A model generated the notes under the pieces. It did not search any database and was not told where the DNA came from. It saw nothing but the letters and a program-made list of their open reading frames with translations. A program made the position numbers and the translations under genes. Of a stretch of 64,000 bases of DNA, positions 28,105 to 36,481 are shown piece after piece; the stretch's first letter is position 1; the number at the start of each line of letters is the position of its first letter. Source of the stretch: JBASEY01 sp964404285 (GTDB lineage Bacteria; CSSED10-310); NCBI GenBank assembly GCA_964404285.1, contig CAYOJK010000010.1:18802-82801 (forward strand), written 5' to 3'.

Positions 28105-30227
28105 GATACAAACCGGTTTTATTGTTTTTGTGTATAATTGTTTTGTTATCACCTAATGGTTTTGCAGGGTTTGAAATACGGGATATTGCCGGTCAATCGG
28201 ATTATCTTGGAGGCAAACCTAATGGGATAAGTATTGATCCGGATGGTCGTCTGGCATTATCAGGAGCACTGAAATCGGTATGGAGATCAGAAAACGATGC
28301 TGCTTGCTGGACAGTTGCCTGCCAGGACGGTGTTGTTTATGCGGCCACAGCAGACGAAGGCAGAGTTTACAGGTATAGAAGTCAGTCGATGGAACTGTTG
28401 CTAGACACACCTCAAGTAGCCATTCTAAGTCTGTTGACGTTACCACGAGGGCGTTTATTGGCGGGAAGCGCCCCGGATGGAATCATTTATTCCGTCGATG
28501 GATCTGGAGCCGCTTCTGTGTTTGCCCGTACAGACACTTCATATATCTGGAAAATGCTCTTACTCCCCGATGACACAATTCTGGTTGCGACAGGTGTTCC
28601 AGCCTCATTGATACAACTGGATTTATCAGGAAAAACAATAAAAAACATTGATATCAAAGCCTCCCATGTCCGATCGATGGCTCGAGATTCACACGGTAGA
28701 ATCTGGCTCGGCACGGCAGAACCGGCACGGATTTATTGTCTTGAGAAAGATGACCTTCACTTGGTTCATGAAGCTCGTGCTATGGAAATCACCGCTATAG
28801 CATCCGGAAATGGTGGTGTCTGGTTTACCACAGCAGCCTCTTCGGCAATAACCAACATTCAATCTGAGCGTGCCGATAAGCTTAGACCTCAAAAAACAGC
28901 TTTGGCTAAAGGAGGTGAAAAGGGTGAATTATGGCTTATCGATACGAACCAATCGATCTACAGGGTCTGGACAACATCGGCTATTCCAATTTTTGATATG
29001 ATTGTCGCCGATAACGCGCCCTATCTGGTATGTGGCGCTGATGGTCTTTTGTTCCGCATAGACGATATTGATCGCAGCACACTTTTAGCCTCACGTCAAT
29101 TTGAGCCGCTAACCTGCCTGGCTGTAGATTCCGCCGGTATAATCTGGGTTGGAGGCGCAACGGATGCTGAGTTGATGCATTACGATTTTAAGCAAGGAAA
29201 TACAGGTGTACTGGAATCCGCTGTGATGGACGCTGGGACTAGAGCGGTTTGGGGGAGATTATTGGTAGCAGGCGCACATATTACTGAGAAAACGGTGATA
29301 TTTGAATCCAGGACAGGAAACACGCCGGAACCGGACGATGAATGGTCAGACTGGCGCTCTGCAGAGTCGGAAGGTAAAATTCAAAGCCCGCCTGCCCGAT
29401 ATTTTCAATGGAAAACAACGTTGAAAAAAGACAAGAGTCCGTCACCTGTTATAGATAAAATTTCTATTTCGATGAAATCAACTAATTGTCCCCCTTATAT
29501 AACTCGAGTTACCGTACATCCTGTAGTAAAAGGTGAAATAGTGGATTTACCGGGAAGAGGGCGGGTTTTTCAGCAGACGATGCCCGACGGCTTGCGGATA
29601 GAGTATACGTTGCCGGCAGGGACATTCAATGGTATGTCCAAAGGACAATGGATGCAATTACGGGGTATGCGGACAGTGTCTTGGGATGCTGGAGACGCAG
29701 ACAATGATTCGCTTTTATTTAACCTGGACATCGCGAAAGCAATGGGAGAACCGGAATGGTTTCCAATTGCTCGAAATCTGGATCAACCCCTACATTCTTT
29801 TGATTCAACTGTATATTCTGACGGTCTGTATCGTATTAAGGTCACAGCATCGGATGCTCCCGACAATCCGCATGGAGAAAACCTGACAGCAGAACAGACC
29901 AGTTTGGCTTTTGAAATCGACAATACGCCCCCAACTTTTAAAAACATGAAAGCCGGCAAACAAAAAACAGAATCGACTCATTCTTGGTGTATCGTAATTA
30001 CCGGGCAGGCTGTTGACAATGGTCGAAGAATCAGTCGCTTGGAATACTCAGTGGATACAAAACAGTGGTTTGATTTCACTTCATGTGATAGTATGCTTGA
30101 TCAGCCTGAGGAACAGTTTGAGTTGTTACTCGAAGGAGACGCTATTGAGCTTGTTCCAACACAGGTTTTTCTCAGGGTCACAGATGACCATGAGAATATT
30201 ACAACATCAACGGTATCCGTTGATTAA
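28101..30227 (+). CDS. Exported beta-propeller-like protein of unknown function
   Basis: 708 residues with an N-terminal signal peptide ending near NGFAGFE. The first 370 residues show repeated short beta segments (PRGRLLAGSAPDGIIYSVD, SHGRIWLGTAEPARIYCLE, AGIIWVGGATDAELMHYD) that look like propeller blades of the NHL/two-component-propeller kind. The C-terminal half resembles Ig-like sandwich domains with YSDGLYRIKVTASD, typical of exported adhesion or sensor proteins. No catalytic motif was seen. Its start overlaps the S55 peptidase stop by 4 bp, which suggests the two exported proteins act together. Confidence 0.6.
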   Translation: MRYKPVLLFLCIIVLLSPNGFAGFEIRDIAGQSDYLGGKPNGISIDPDGRLALSGALKSVWRSENDAACWTVACQDGVVYAATADEGRVYRYRSQSMELLLDTPQVAILSLLTLPRGRLLAGSAPDGIIYSVDGSGAASVFARTDTSYIWKMLLLPDDTILVATGVPASLIQLDLSGKTIKNIDIKASHVRSMARDSHGRIWLGTAEPARIYCLEKDDLHLVHEARAMEITAIASGNGGVWFTTAASSAITNIQSERADKLRPQKTALAKGGEKGELWLIDTNQSIYRVWTTSAIPIFDMIVADNAPYLVCGADGLLFRIDDIDRSTLLASRQFEPLTCLAVDSAGIIWVGGATDAELMHYDFKQGNTGVLESAVMDAGTRAVWGRLLVAGAHITEKTVIFESRTGNTPEPDDEWSDWRSAESEGKIQSPPARYFQWKTTLKKDKSPSPVIDKISISMKSTNCPPYITRVTVHPVVKGEIVDLPGRGRVFQQTMPDGLRIEYTLPAGTFNGMSKGQWMQLRGMRTVSWDAGDADNDSLLFNLDIAKAMGEPEWFPIARNLDQPLHSFDSTVYSDGLYRIKVTASDAPDNPHGENLTAEQTSLAFEIDNTPPTFKNMKAGKQKTESTHSWCIVITGQAVDNGRRISRLEYSVDTKQWFDFTSCDSMLDQPEEQFELLLEGDAIELVPTQVFLRVTDDHENITTSTVSVD

Positions 30228-30248
30228 AAAACTTTAAGGAGGAAAACC

Positions 30249-30980
30249 ATGAAATTTTACGCGAAATGTTTCTTGGGGTGTATGGTTATTGCGCTAGCAA
30301 CATCTATGGTCTTTGCTGATCTATATTCTGAATCCATCGTCACCGGTGGCCCGGGACGCGATGCTCCAGAAACAAGCAAAGCATACCTGTCGGAACATGG
30401 AATGCGCATCGAGGCTGGTGATGAGACAGCTATGATTGTCAACTATAAGGAAGAGAAATTTTACCAGCTCAACCTGAAAGATAAAACGTATACGGAGACG
30501 AAGTTCGAAGATTTCTTGAAACCCCAAGATGAAAAAGATGCTCAAATGCTGGAACAAACCCAGAAAATGTTGGATCAAATGCTAAACTCGATGGAAGTGA
30601 CAAAAACAGAAGAAACACAAGAAATAAATGGATTTAACTGTACAAAATACATGGTTTCCATCATGGGTTCTTCTTCTGTGTATTGGGTAACAAAAGATGT
30701 CCCGGAACATGAAGCAATGATAAATATTGCTGATAAATACAAAGATCATTTCAAAAAGAGCCCCGTCTTGCGCAGCTTTACCACAGGATTTGACATGCAG
30801 AAAAAAATAGATGGGTTTCCAATCAAAATTGTTAATAAACTGATGAATATGGAAATTGTCCAAGAAGTACAAAAAGTAGAAACTAAGGCTCTCGATAAAG
30901 CCCTATTTCAAGCGCCCGAAGGCTTCAAGAAAATTGAAGAAGACACCAAAGGCGAAACTGAGACGACCCAGGAAAAATAA
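30249..30980 (+). CDS. Exported DUF4412-like protein
   Basis: 243 residues with a signal peptide (cleaved near VFADLYSE). The body matches the pattern of DUF4412-type periplasmic proteins: DETAMIVNYKEEKFYQLN, KTYTETKFEDF, a Lys/Glu-rich helix, then ETQEINGFNCTKYMVS. The family is described only as a domain of unknown function. The gene has a strong AAGGAGG site and lies 21 bp after the propeller gene. It ends at a hairpin terminator, so it is the last gene of the dprA-to-DUF4412 block. Confidence 0.72.
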   Translation: MKFYAKCFLGCMVIALATSMVFADLYSESIVTGGPGRDAPETSKAYLSEHGMRIEAGDETAMIVNYKEEKFYQLNLKDKTYTETKFEDFLKPQDEKDAQMLEQTQKMLDQMLNSMEVTKTEETQEINGFNCTKYMVSIMGSSSVYWVTKDVPEHEAMINIADKYKDHFKKSPVLRSFTTGFDMQKKIDGFPIKIVNKLMNMEIVQEVQKVETKALDKALFQAPEGFKKIEEDTKGETETTQEK

Positions 30981-31001
30981 CTACTCTGAGTATTCCGAAT
31001 A

Positions 31002-31044
31002 CGGAGACAGTTCTGGTGATTTCACCATCTGTCTCCGCTTTTTT
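31002..31044 (+). terminator. Strong rho-independent terminator closing the dprA-DUF4412 block
   Basis: Perfect 9-bp stem CGGAGACAG (31002-31010) / CTGTCTCCG (31029-31037), with an inner GGTG/CACC stem, then a T-run. It lies 21 bp after the DUF4412 stop and meets the end of the convergent thiS-like gene at 31043. Confidence 0.85.
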
Positions 31045-31243
31045 ATCCCCCATGATGAATATGAATCGCACGAACCAAAGCATTATCCGGAACTAAATAC
31101 GTATCATATTCGTTTTCGTTTACTAGCTGACCGTTTACAGTAACGATGATCAACACGTAAATGTATCCCATTTCATTTAAGACATCCCTAACCGTCATAC
31201 CCGGTTTCCATTCCAGAACATCTCTGTTGTTAATGGTTATCAC
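31043..31243 (-). CDS. ThiS/MoaD-type sulfur-carrier protein
   Basis: 66 residues ending in the diagnostic C-terminal Gly-Gly (HIHHGG), with a beta-grasp pattern (MITINNRDV, GMTVRDVLNEMGY, VTVNGQLV, DTYLVPDNALV). The C-terminal glycine is adenylated and converted to a thiocarboxylate. It starts with GTG, overlapping the thiF-like stop by 4 bp (GTGA). ThiS serves thiamin and MoaD serves molybdo/tungstopterin. Because it lies in an AOR operon, I infer a role in making the tungstopterin dithiolene, though thiamin synthesis cannot be excluded. Confidence 0.8.
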   Translation of the reverse strand: MITINNRDVLEWKPGMTVRDVLNEMGYIYVLIIVTVNGQLVNENEYDTYLVPDNALVRAIHIHHGG

Positions 31244-31845
31244 GTCGCTTTTCCTTCTAGGACCAATTGGATCACGGCATTTGCCTGCATAGCGGCTACA
31301 ATCATCACGCGCGGCGCCGTCATACCTATAGCCATGTCACTGACCATGTCGCCACATAGTACCAAGTTGCCGATTTTCTCTACCTGAAGTGTTCCTGAAG
31401 AGCCATAGCCGGCTAAACCATTTGCCGATATAAGTGGTCTTTGGGGAAATAGGCCGCACCATGTCTGAATTAACCAGATTTTGGATTCCGCTCGATCAAA
31501 CGCTTCAACCAGCATATCTGCTCCATTAAAAACTGAGGCCATGTTATGGCGATCCAAGGTGATATTATGAACATCAAGAGTAACCGATGAGTTAATTGTT
31601 TTGAGGTGTGCAGCCAGAGCTTCAGTTTTGGGCTTACCCAGATCGCTCAGAAAAAAATGTTGGCGGTTCAAATTGGAAGGCTCAACCACATCAAAATCTG
31701 CCAGAATCAGTTTTCCGATACCTGTCCGTGTCAGCATTACGGCCACATTGGAACCCAGGCCCCCGCACCCGGCAATGCCGACACATGCTTTCTGTAACCG
31801 TTCCAATATACCAGGAACATTTCGCTCAAAAATATCTTGGTTCAT
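31240..31845 (-). CDS. ThiF-family sulfur-carrier adenylyltransferase
   Basis: 201 residues, the short ThiF form. Nucleotide-binding loop VGIAGCGGLGSNVAVM, then ADFDVVEPSNLNRQHFF (metal/ATP contacts), LGKPKTEALAAHL, and ANGLAGYGSS. It activates the C-terminal glycine of a partner carrier, encoded directly downstream with a 4 bp overlap. The zinc-binding CxxC pairs of longer ThiF/MoeB forms are not visible. It lies 35 bp after the second AOR gene on the same strand, which supports co-transcription with it. Confidence 0.85.
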   Translation of the reverse strand: MNQDIFERNVPGILERLQKACVGIAGCGGLGSNVAVMLTRTGIGKLILADFDVVEPSNLNRQHFFLSDLGKPKTEALAAHLKTINSSVTLDVHNITLDRHNMASVFNGADMLVEAFDRAESKIWLIQTWCGLFPQRPLISANGLAGYGSSGTLQVEKIGNLVLCGDMVSDMAIGMTAPRVMIVAAMQANAVIQLVLEGKAT

Positions 31846-31880
31846 GGTAATCGAGAAAAAAGAATCACCTTCACCCTATC

Positions 31881-33881
31881 TCAAGTTAAGGGGGTGTGAT
31901 GGTCTTCAAGGACAGCGACAATTTCCGGTAAATCGATACCCAGCTCTTTTAGCCTTGCCTTTGTCGGCACTCCTTGTTGGTCCCAACCCCGTCGTCGATA
32001 GACCACATCCAGTGTCTTCTCATATTGTTCTTCTCGGTATTCACGAATCAACGCCATTTTTTCTTCAACGGTTTTTCCCTCAGGATCAATGCCTAGGATT
32101 TCCTTTAGTTGCTTGTCATAGCGTTCCATCCGGCTTTCATATTCAACTTTAGTTACTGGCCCGATTCCTCGATACGGCATGTAATCCTCATTTCGTTGTC
32201 CTTTACCAAACATCAAACTCATGATGCGTTGCAGGTTGTGAACACGCGCGCTTTCTTCGAGCATACCGGCTTCATCCAATTTTCGACCCAGCATACCTTC
32301 GACGAATTTGAAGTAATTTCTGACGTGATCAGGAACTTTCTGGGGTTCGGCTGTGAGCTTGTTATCGGCAGGGGTTACGTCGTTCCAGAGAAGTTTACAC
32401 AGTCCATAAAGCCCAAACCACGTTCTCCACAGAGGAAAATAATACAGCGCTTCGGCTTTGTCTTCGTAAGTTGGAATCTCATTATTGACCATATCCATAA
32501 AAATGAGCCATGCTTCATCGTGCTGAGGGCCTTTTACCGCCATGCCATAACCGATTTGCTGGGCAATGGATTCTTTTGTCATGTATTCACTAACTTCCAG
32601 ACCTTTGACTTCCATACCGATATCTTGCAGAAACGCTTTTTGCTCAGTCGTCAGATTCAAGGTTTTACCCCAGTGATTTTTTAACCACCGAATTCCCATC
32701 CCGACATCTACGCCAAAGCCTTCACCGCGAGACATTTGATGCAAAAGCTCCAGCACGGAACCGGACTGACCGAAATGCAAGTCCATACCACCGGTGACAA
32801 CATCATCAATAACACCGGCTTCATAAGCTTCCATGACAAAAGCGATAGTGGTTGCGGCGGAAATTGTGTCGACACCGTACGTGTCACAATAAAAGTTGAA
32901 TTCAGCGATGGCGTCCATATTGAACAGACCCATGTTAGAGCCACCGGCTGCGGTTTCATATTCCGGTCCTTCTACCGTCACGACATGACCCTTATAAGGG
33001 CCGGTTTTCAACGTGAAATTTTCAATGGTTTTAGCACAGGCCATTGTACAGCCTTTCCAGCATCCGTCCGGCATATTTTGAGTAAAGTATTTTTCTTTCA
33101 GAATACCACCATCGATTTTGTACACTTCTTCATGGGTTCCAAACCGATAATTCATGACAGGCAGCAAATCATAAGCATCCATAACTGCAACAATATTGGT
33201 CGTCCCAATTTCACGCATACGGCACTGATATTGATCGAGATTGGCCATTTCAGAGTTCACCTTCATTCCATAGTTTCTGATCAACATCGGGTTTATCGGA
33301 TTGTTCAAGTCATCAACAATATGCAAAGCGCCGGTCGGGCAAACATAGGCACAACTGGTACAGCCGATACAGTGGGGATCGACTTTTTGAAAAGGCATAG
33401 CAACATGGCGTTCGATTCCACGTCCGGCAAAATCAATAATGTGTTCTTGAGCGAATTCAGCACATGCTCGTATACAGTGTCCACACAATACACAAGATTT
33501 GGGATTTGAATCTGTCAATGGACTTGTAAAACGACTCTCTGATACACCACATTGCCGTGCAATTTTTTTGATTATTGGAACGTCGGGCCAACGTCCTAAA
33601 AGTAGTTCCACCAGCATTTTTCTGTGTTTTTTTACCGTGTCTGTATCTGTGTAAACTTTTATTGGTTTGTTAACAATATAATCACAGCTAGTGACCAGTT
33701 CACGCTGACCGTCACACTCGATCTCAACCGAACACAGGCGGCAAGCGCCTTCCGGTTTCAGGTCTTTATGACTGCACAGTGTCGGAACAGTGATTTTTTG
33801 ATTGGTTAAAACCTTTAACAGAACAGTTCCAGCGTCAACTTGTATAGGTTTATCATTCACTAAAACATCGATTTTTGCCAT
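31881..33881 (-). CDS. NuoG/HndD-like Fe-S module fused to the C-terminal part of tungsten AOR
   Basis: 666 residues. N-terminal 2Fe-2S ferredoxin domain with Cys36, Cys47, Cys50, Cys66. The HxxxCxxC 4Fe-4S (N5-like) motif expected next is absent: residues 86-111 have only one Cys. Then two 4Fe-4S motifs: CVLCGHCIRAC (130-140) and CIGCTSCAYVC (171-181). From about residue 210 the protein is AOR domains 2-3: MREIGTTNIVAVMDAYDLLP, the AOR cluster CWKGCTMAC (274-282), VEGPEYETAAGGSN, TYGVDTISAATT, and GLCKLLWND. Spacing in the cluster motif is Cx3Cx3C rather than Cx2Cx3C. It starts 2 bp after the first AOR gene with a strong AGGAGG site. It would need the AOR N-terminal domain from that gene to build the tungstopterin site. 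Confidence 0.85.
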   Translation of the reverse strand: MAKIDVLVNDKPIQVDAGTVLLKVLTNQKITVPTLCSHKDLKPEGACRLCSVEIECDGQRELVTSCDYIVNKPIKVYTDTDTVKKHRKMLVELLLGRWPDVPIIKKIARQCGVSESRFTSPLTDSNPKSCVLCGHCIRACAEFAQEHIIDFAGRGIERHVAMPFQKVDPHCIGCTSCAYVCPTGALHIVDDLNNPINPMLIRNYGMKVNSEMANLDQYQCRMREIGTTNIVAVMDAYDLLPVMNYRFGTHEEVYKIDGGILKEKYFTQNMPDGCWKGCTMACAKTIENFTLKTGPYKGHVVTVEGPEYETAAGGSNMGLFNMDAIAEFNFYCDTYGVDTISAATTIAFVMEAYEAGVIDDVVTGGMDLHFGQSGSVLELLHQMSRGEGFGVDVGMGIRWLKNHWGKTLNLTTEQKAFLQDIGMEVKGLEVSEYMTKESIAQQIGYGMAVKGPQHDEAWLIFMDMVNNEIPTYEDKAEALYYFPLWRTWFGLYGLCKLLWNDVTPADNKLTAEPQKVPDHVRNYFKFVEGMLGRKLDEAGMLEESARVHNLQRIMSLMFGKGQRNEDYMPYRGIGPVTKVEYESRMERYDKQLKEILGIDPEGKTVEEKMALIREYREEQYEKTLDVVYRRRGWDQQGVPTKARLKELGIDLPEIVAVLEDHHTPLT

Positions 33882-33883
33882 GA

Positions 33884-36259
33884 TTATTTATCCTCCTTTG
33901 TGTGTGAGGGGCATTGGCCAGTACGGACATGTGTCATGAAATCTTCATAAAAATAACGCAGTCCTGTCAGAATAGGATTCGGAGCCATTTTTCCAAAATG
34001 ACACAAGCTTGTTGCGGCAACGGTCTCAGCGAGCTCTTTAAGAGTTTCCAGATCTTCTATCGATCCTTTTTTGTCTTTAATTTTTGTCAGGATAGCAGCC
34101 AAATGCTGAAGACCTTCACGGCACGGTACACATTTGCCACAGCTTTCACCGGCTAGATATCGTGTGTAACTTTCAATCACTTCAACCATACAGGTTGACT
34201 GATCTAAAACGGTTATATCGCCGGAGCCTATCGTGCTCCCAGCATCTGTCAAGGATTTGAAATCCAGCGGTATATTCAGTTTTGTCGCTGGTATAAAACC
34301 GCCGGACGGTCCCCCTATCAAAACCGCTTTTATCGATTTTCCTGTCTGAATACCCTTTCCCCAGGTATCCAAAACTGTCTGAAGAGGGGTGCCAAGAGAC
34401 GCCTCAGCAAGGCCGGTTTGATTAAGCGCTCCTGAAATCATGAACACTTTTGTGCCGGCAGAAAAACCACTTTGCGGATTTAGAGATTTAAACCAGTCAG
34501 CTCCTTTTCGAACGATCGCTGGAATAGTAACCCATGTTTCTGCGTTGTTCAGAATTGTCGGCGCTTTTTTGAAACCTGATTCCAGGTGATTCAATGAGTT
34601 CAAATGGGGCTCACCCGGTCTTCCGGATATCGCCTCGATAACGGCTGATGGTTCACAATCGACTGCAGAACCGGGACCTCGATGTACAAAAAGATCAAAT
34701 TTGAAATCCAATCCATCGATGGTATTACCCAGCCGCCCTTTTAAATACATTTTTTCGACCGCTTTATTCAGCTTATCAATCACTCGATGATATCGCTGAT
34801 GGATATAAATATGTCCCTCGCTTGCACCAAGCGCATACGCCCCTAATATCAAGCCTTCGATGAGCCCATAAGGATCGTTTTCAACTATCGTGCTATCAAT
34901 ACAGGCCCCGGGGCTGGTTTCCGTGATTGTGCAAATCACAACAGGTTGAACCATTTGGTTTTCTGCAGCAAGACGAGCAGTTTGCCAAGCTTGCCCGACA
35001 GAAATACCATTTCTCTCTCGCGCACGTAGGTTTGAATCTATTATGATTTGTCTTATCTGTTCCGATGTAACCGCTTTGAGGTTTTTTGCCAACCCCTGGC
35101 AAACCTCATCGAGTCTGATATCATCGTTATTCTGCTGTTGATCGGAGCCTGGTTTTCGCAGAGTAACCGATATTTTTCCGGGTAATATTCGTGCATCAGC
35201 GGCTGACGTTTCTGGATATTTGCTTATTTTATCGCGAGGTTCCAATGTGAAGGAGGGATAGAAGGTTGCGATGTGATAGAGATGTGATTTGGGTATACGG
35301 ATCAATTCATTTATTCCGTCGATAACTTCCTTTGAAATGAAGCCTTGTTGGTTTTGGGCATCCAGAAGCATATCCAATATAAATTCTTTTTTATTTTGCC
35401 ATTTAGCGACAATTTGATGGACATCTTGGATTGTGAGAGTTTTGGCTGCATCCGGTACATTGATTTTGAATTTATCAGCAAAGGGTTGCGCAGAAATTGA
35501 CCAAGCAGGTGTAAAATATTTGTTTTTTATGACAAGAGCTTTAATCTTTTTATTACGGAACACGGTTCCCAAGCCACCTCGGCCTGCCTGCTTGATCCGG
35601 GCGACTTTACGTCTCCAGTCATAAAACGAAAAATTCAAAACACCCATCCAAACATGGTCGGCTGCGCTGCCAGCGGTCACCACAGAGATGTTTCGTTTGT
35701 CTTCTTCGTTATCGGCATACATTTCCGTCAATTGTTCACAGATAATGTGGGCGTCCAGCGCTTCATCCGGCGCTTTTTCGATCGTGATCATCTGTTTGGG
35801 GACATCGATGACGACGATGACTTCATCTTGAGCCTTTCCAGCAACAACCATGGCATCGAAGCCGGCAAATTTCAGGTATGGACCAAAATAGCCGCCGACA
35901 TTGGAATCCATGATGGATTGCGTTGCAGGCGATATCGATGTCACGATTGTTTTACCCGATCCCGGAAACGATGTCGTGCCGCCCAAAGGACCAGATGCTA
36001 GACAGATCACGTTTTCCGGGCTGTCCCATTTGGTATCTTTGTTAATCTCTTGAAACATCAGCCAAAGGTCAAAACCTTTACCGCCAATCCACAAGTCTTT
36101 CATTTGCTGGGTAACCGGAAGAATATCAATAGTTTTCTTTCCAAGTTCCACTCTCAGAACCCGGTCTGCATACCCGCGCATCAGCGTTCCAGGCTCATAG
36201 GCAAGTTCAGCTAGAACCGTATGTTTTTGACGCATTTGCTGGATAGGAGAATCCGACAT
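33884..36259 (-). CDS. AOR N-terminal domain fused to NuoE-like and NuoF-like modules
   Basis: 791 residues. Residues 25-246 are a clean AOR N-terminal domain (IGGKGFDLWLMF, SGPLGGTTSFPGSG, DSNVGGYFGPYLKFAGFDA, KQAGRGGLGTVF). Residues 285-345 resemble the helical part of NuoE/HndA (LLDAQNQQGFISKEVIDG, HIATFYPSFTLEPR) without the 2Fe-2S thioredoxin fold. Residues 395-775 match NuoF: ENDPYGLIEGLILGAYALGA, NNAETWVTIPAI, an SLBB-like region, GGPSGGFIPATKL, and the 4Fe-4S ligands Cys707, Cys710, Cys713 and Cys753. The glycine-rich FMN loop (GRGGAG in NuoF) reads ARERNG here. The ADEGEPG loop is also altered. It starts at ATG 36259 with AAGGAGG. Confidence 0.85.
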   Translation of the reverse strand: MSDSPIQQMRQKHTVLAELAYEPGTLMRGYADRVLRVELGKKTIDILPVTQQMKDLWIGGKGFDLWLMFQEINKDTKWDSPENVICLASGPLGGTTSFPGSGKTIVTSISPATQSIMDSNVGGYFGPYLKFAGFDAMVVAGKAQDEVIVVIDVPKQMITIEKAPDEALDAHIICEQLTEMYADNEEDKRNISVVTAGSAADHVWMGVLNFSFYDWRRKVARIKQAGRGGLGTVFRNKKIKALVIKNKYFTPAWSISAQPFADKFKINVPDAAKTLTIQDVHQIVAKWQNKKEFILDMLLDAQNQQGFISKEVIDGINELIRIPKSHLYHIATFYPSFTLEPRDKISKYPETSAADARILPGKISVTLRKPGSDQQQNNDDIRLDEVCQGLAKNLKAVTSEQIRQIIIDSNLRARERNGISVGQAWQTARLAAENQMVQPVVICTITETSPGACIDSTIVENDPYGLIEGLILGAYALGASEGHIYIHQRYHRVIDKLNKAVEKMYLKGRLGNTIDGLDFKFDLFVHRGPGSAVDCEPSAVIEAISGRPGEPHLNSLNHLESGFKKAPTILNNAETWVTIPAIVRKGADWFKSLNPQSGFSAGTKVFMISGALNQTGLAEASLGTPLQTVLDTWGKGIQTGKSIKAVLIGGPSGGFIPATKLNIPLDFKSLTDAGSTIGSGDITVLDQSTCMVEVIESYTRYLAGESCGKCVPCREGLQHLAAILTKIKDKKGSIEDLETLKELAETVAATSLCHFGKMAPNPILTGLRYFYEDFMTHVRTGQCPSHTKEDK

Positions 36260-36407
36260 GTTTACCTCCTTGGTGAGTTATGCAATGAAAAAAGGATATG
36301 AAGCTTGCTGGTCACTTCAATATCGCCAAAAAAATGCTATTAAAAAAATAGTAATTAGTCAAAGCAGTAAATAGTAAGTATTTCTGAATGAAGGAGTAAT
36401 TTTATTC

Positions 36408-36437
36408 TTGCTTTTTATAATCAAAACACTTTATATT
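36408..36437 (+). promoter_or_regulatory. Candidate promoter upstream of the beta-barrel-like gene
   Basis: TTGCTT at 36408-36413 and TATATT at 36432-36437, spaced 18 bases, 45 bp before the ATG of the 36482 gene. The 222-bp spacer around it is AT-rich and separates two divergent genes. Confidence 0.35.
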
Positions 36438-36481
36438 CCCGTAAGTAACTGGGTATCAACTGTTAAAACAAGGGGGAAAAT

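Noticed and set aside
30257..30872. Minus-strand frames opposite the DUF4412 gene
   Set aside because: The plus-strand gene has a strong ribosome site, a signal peptide and a terminator; the antisense frames have none.
32736..33509. A long plus-strand frame (257 codons) opposite the second AOR gene
   Set aside because: It is antisense to a strongly recognised Fe-S/AOR protein and shows no family features or ribosome site.
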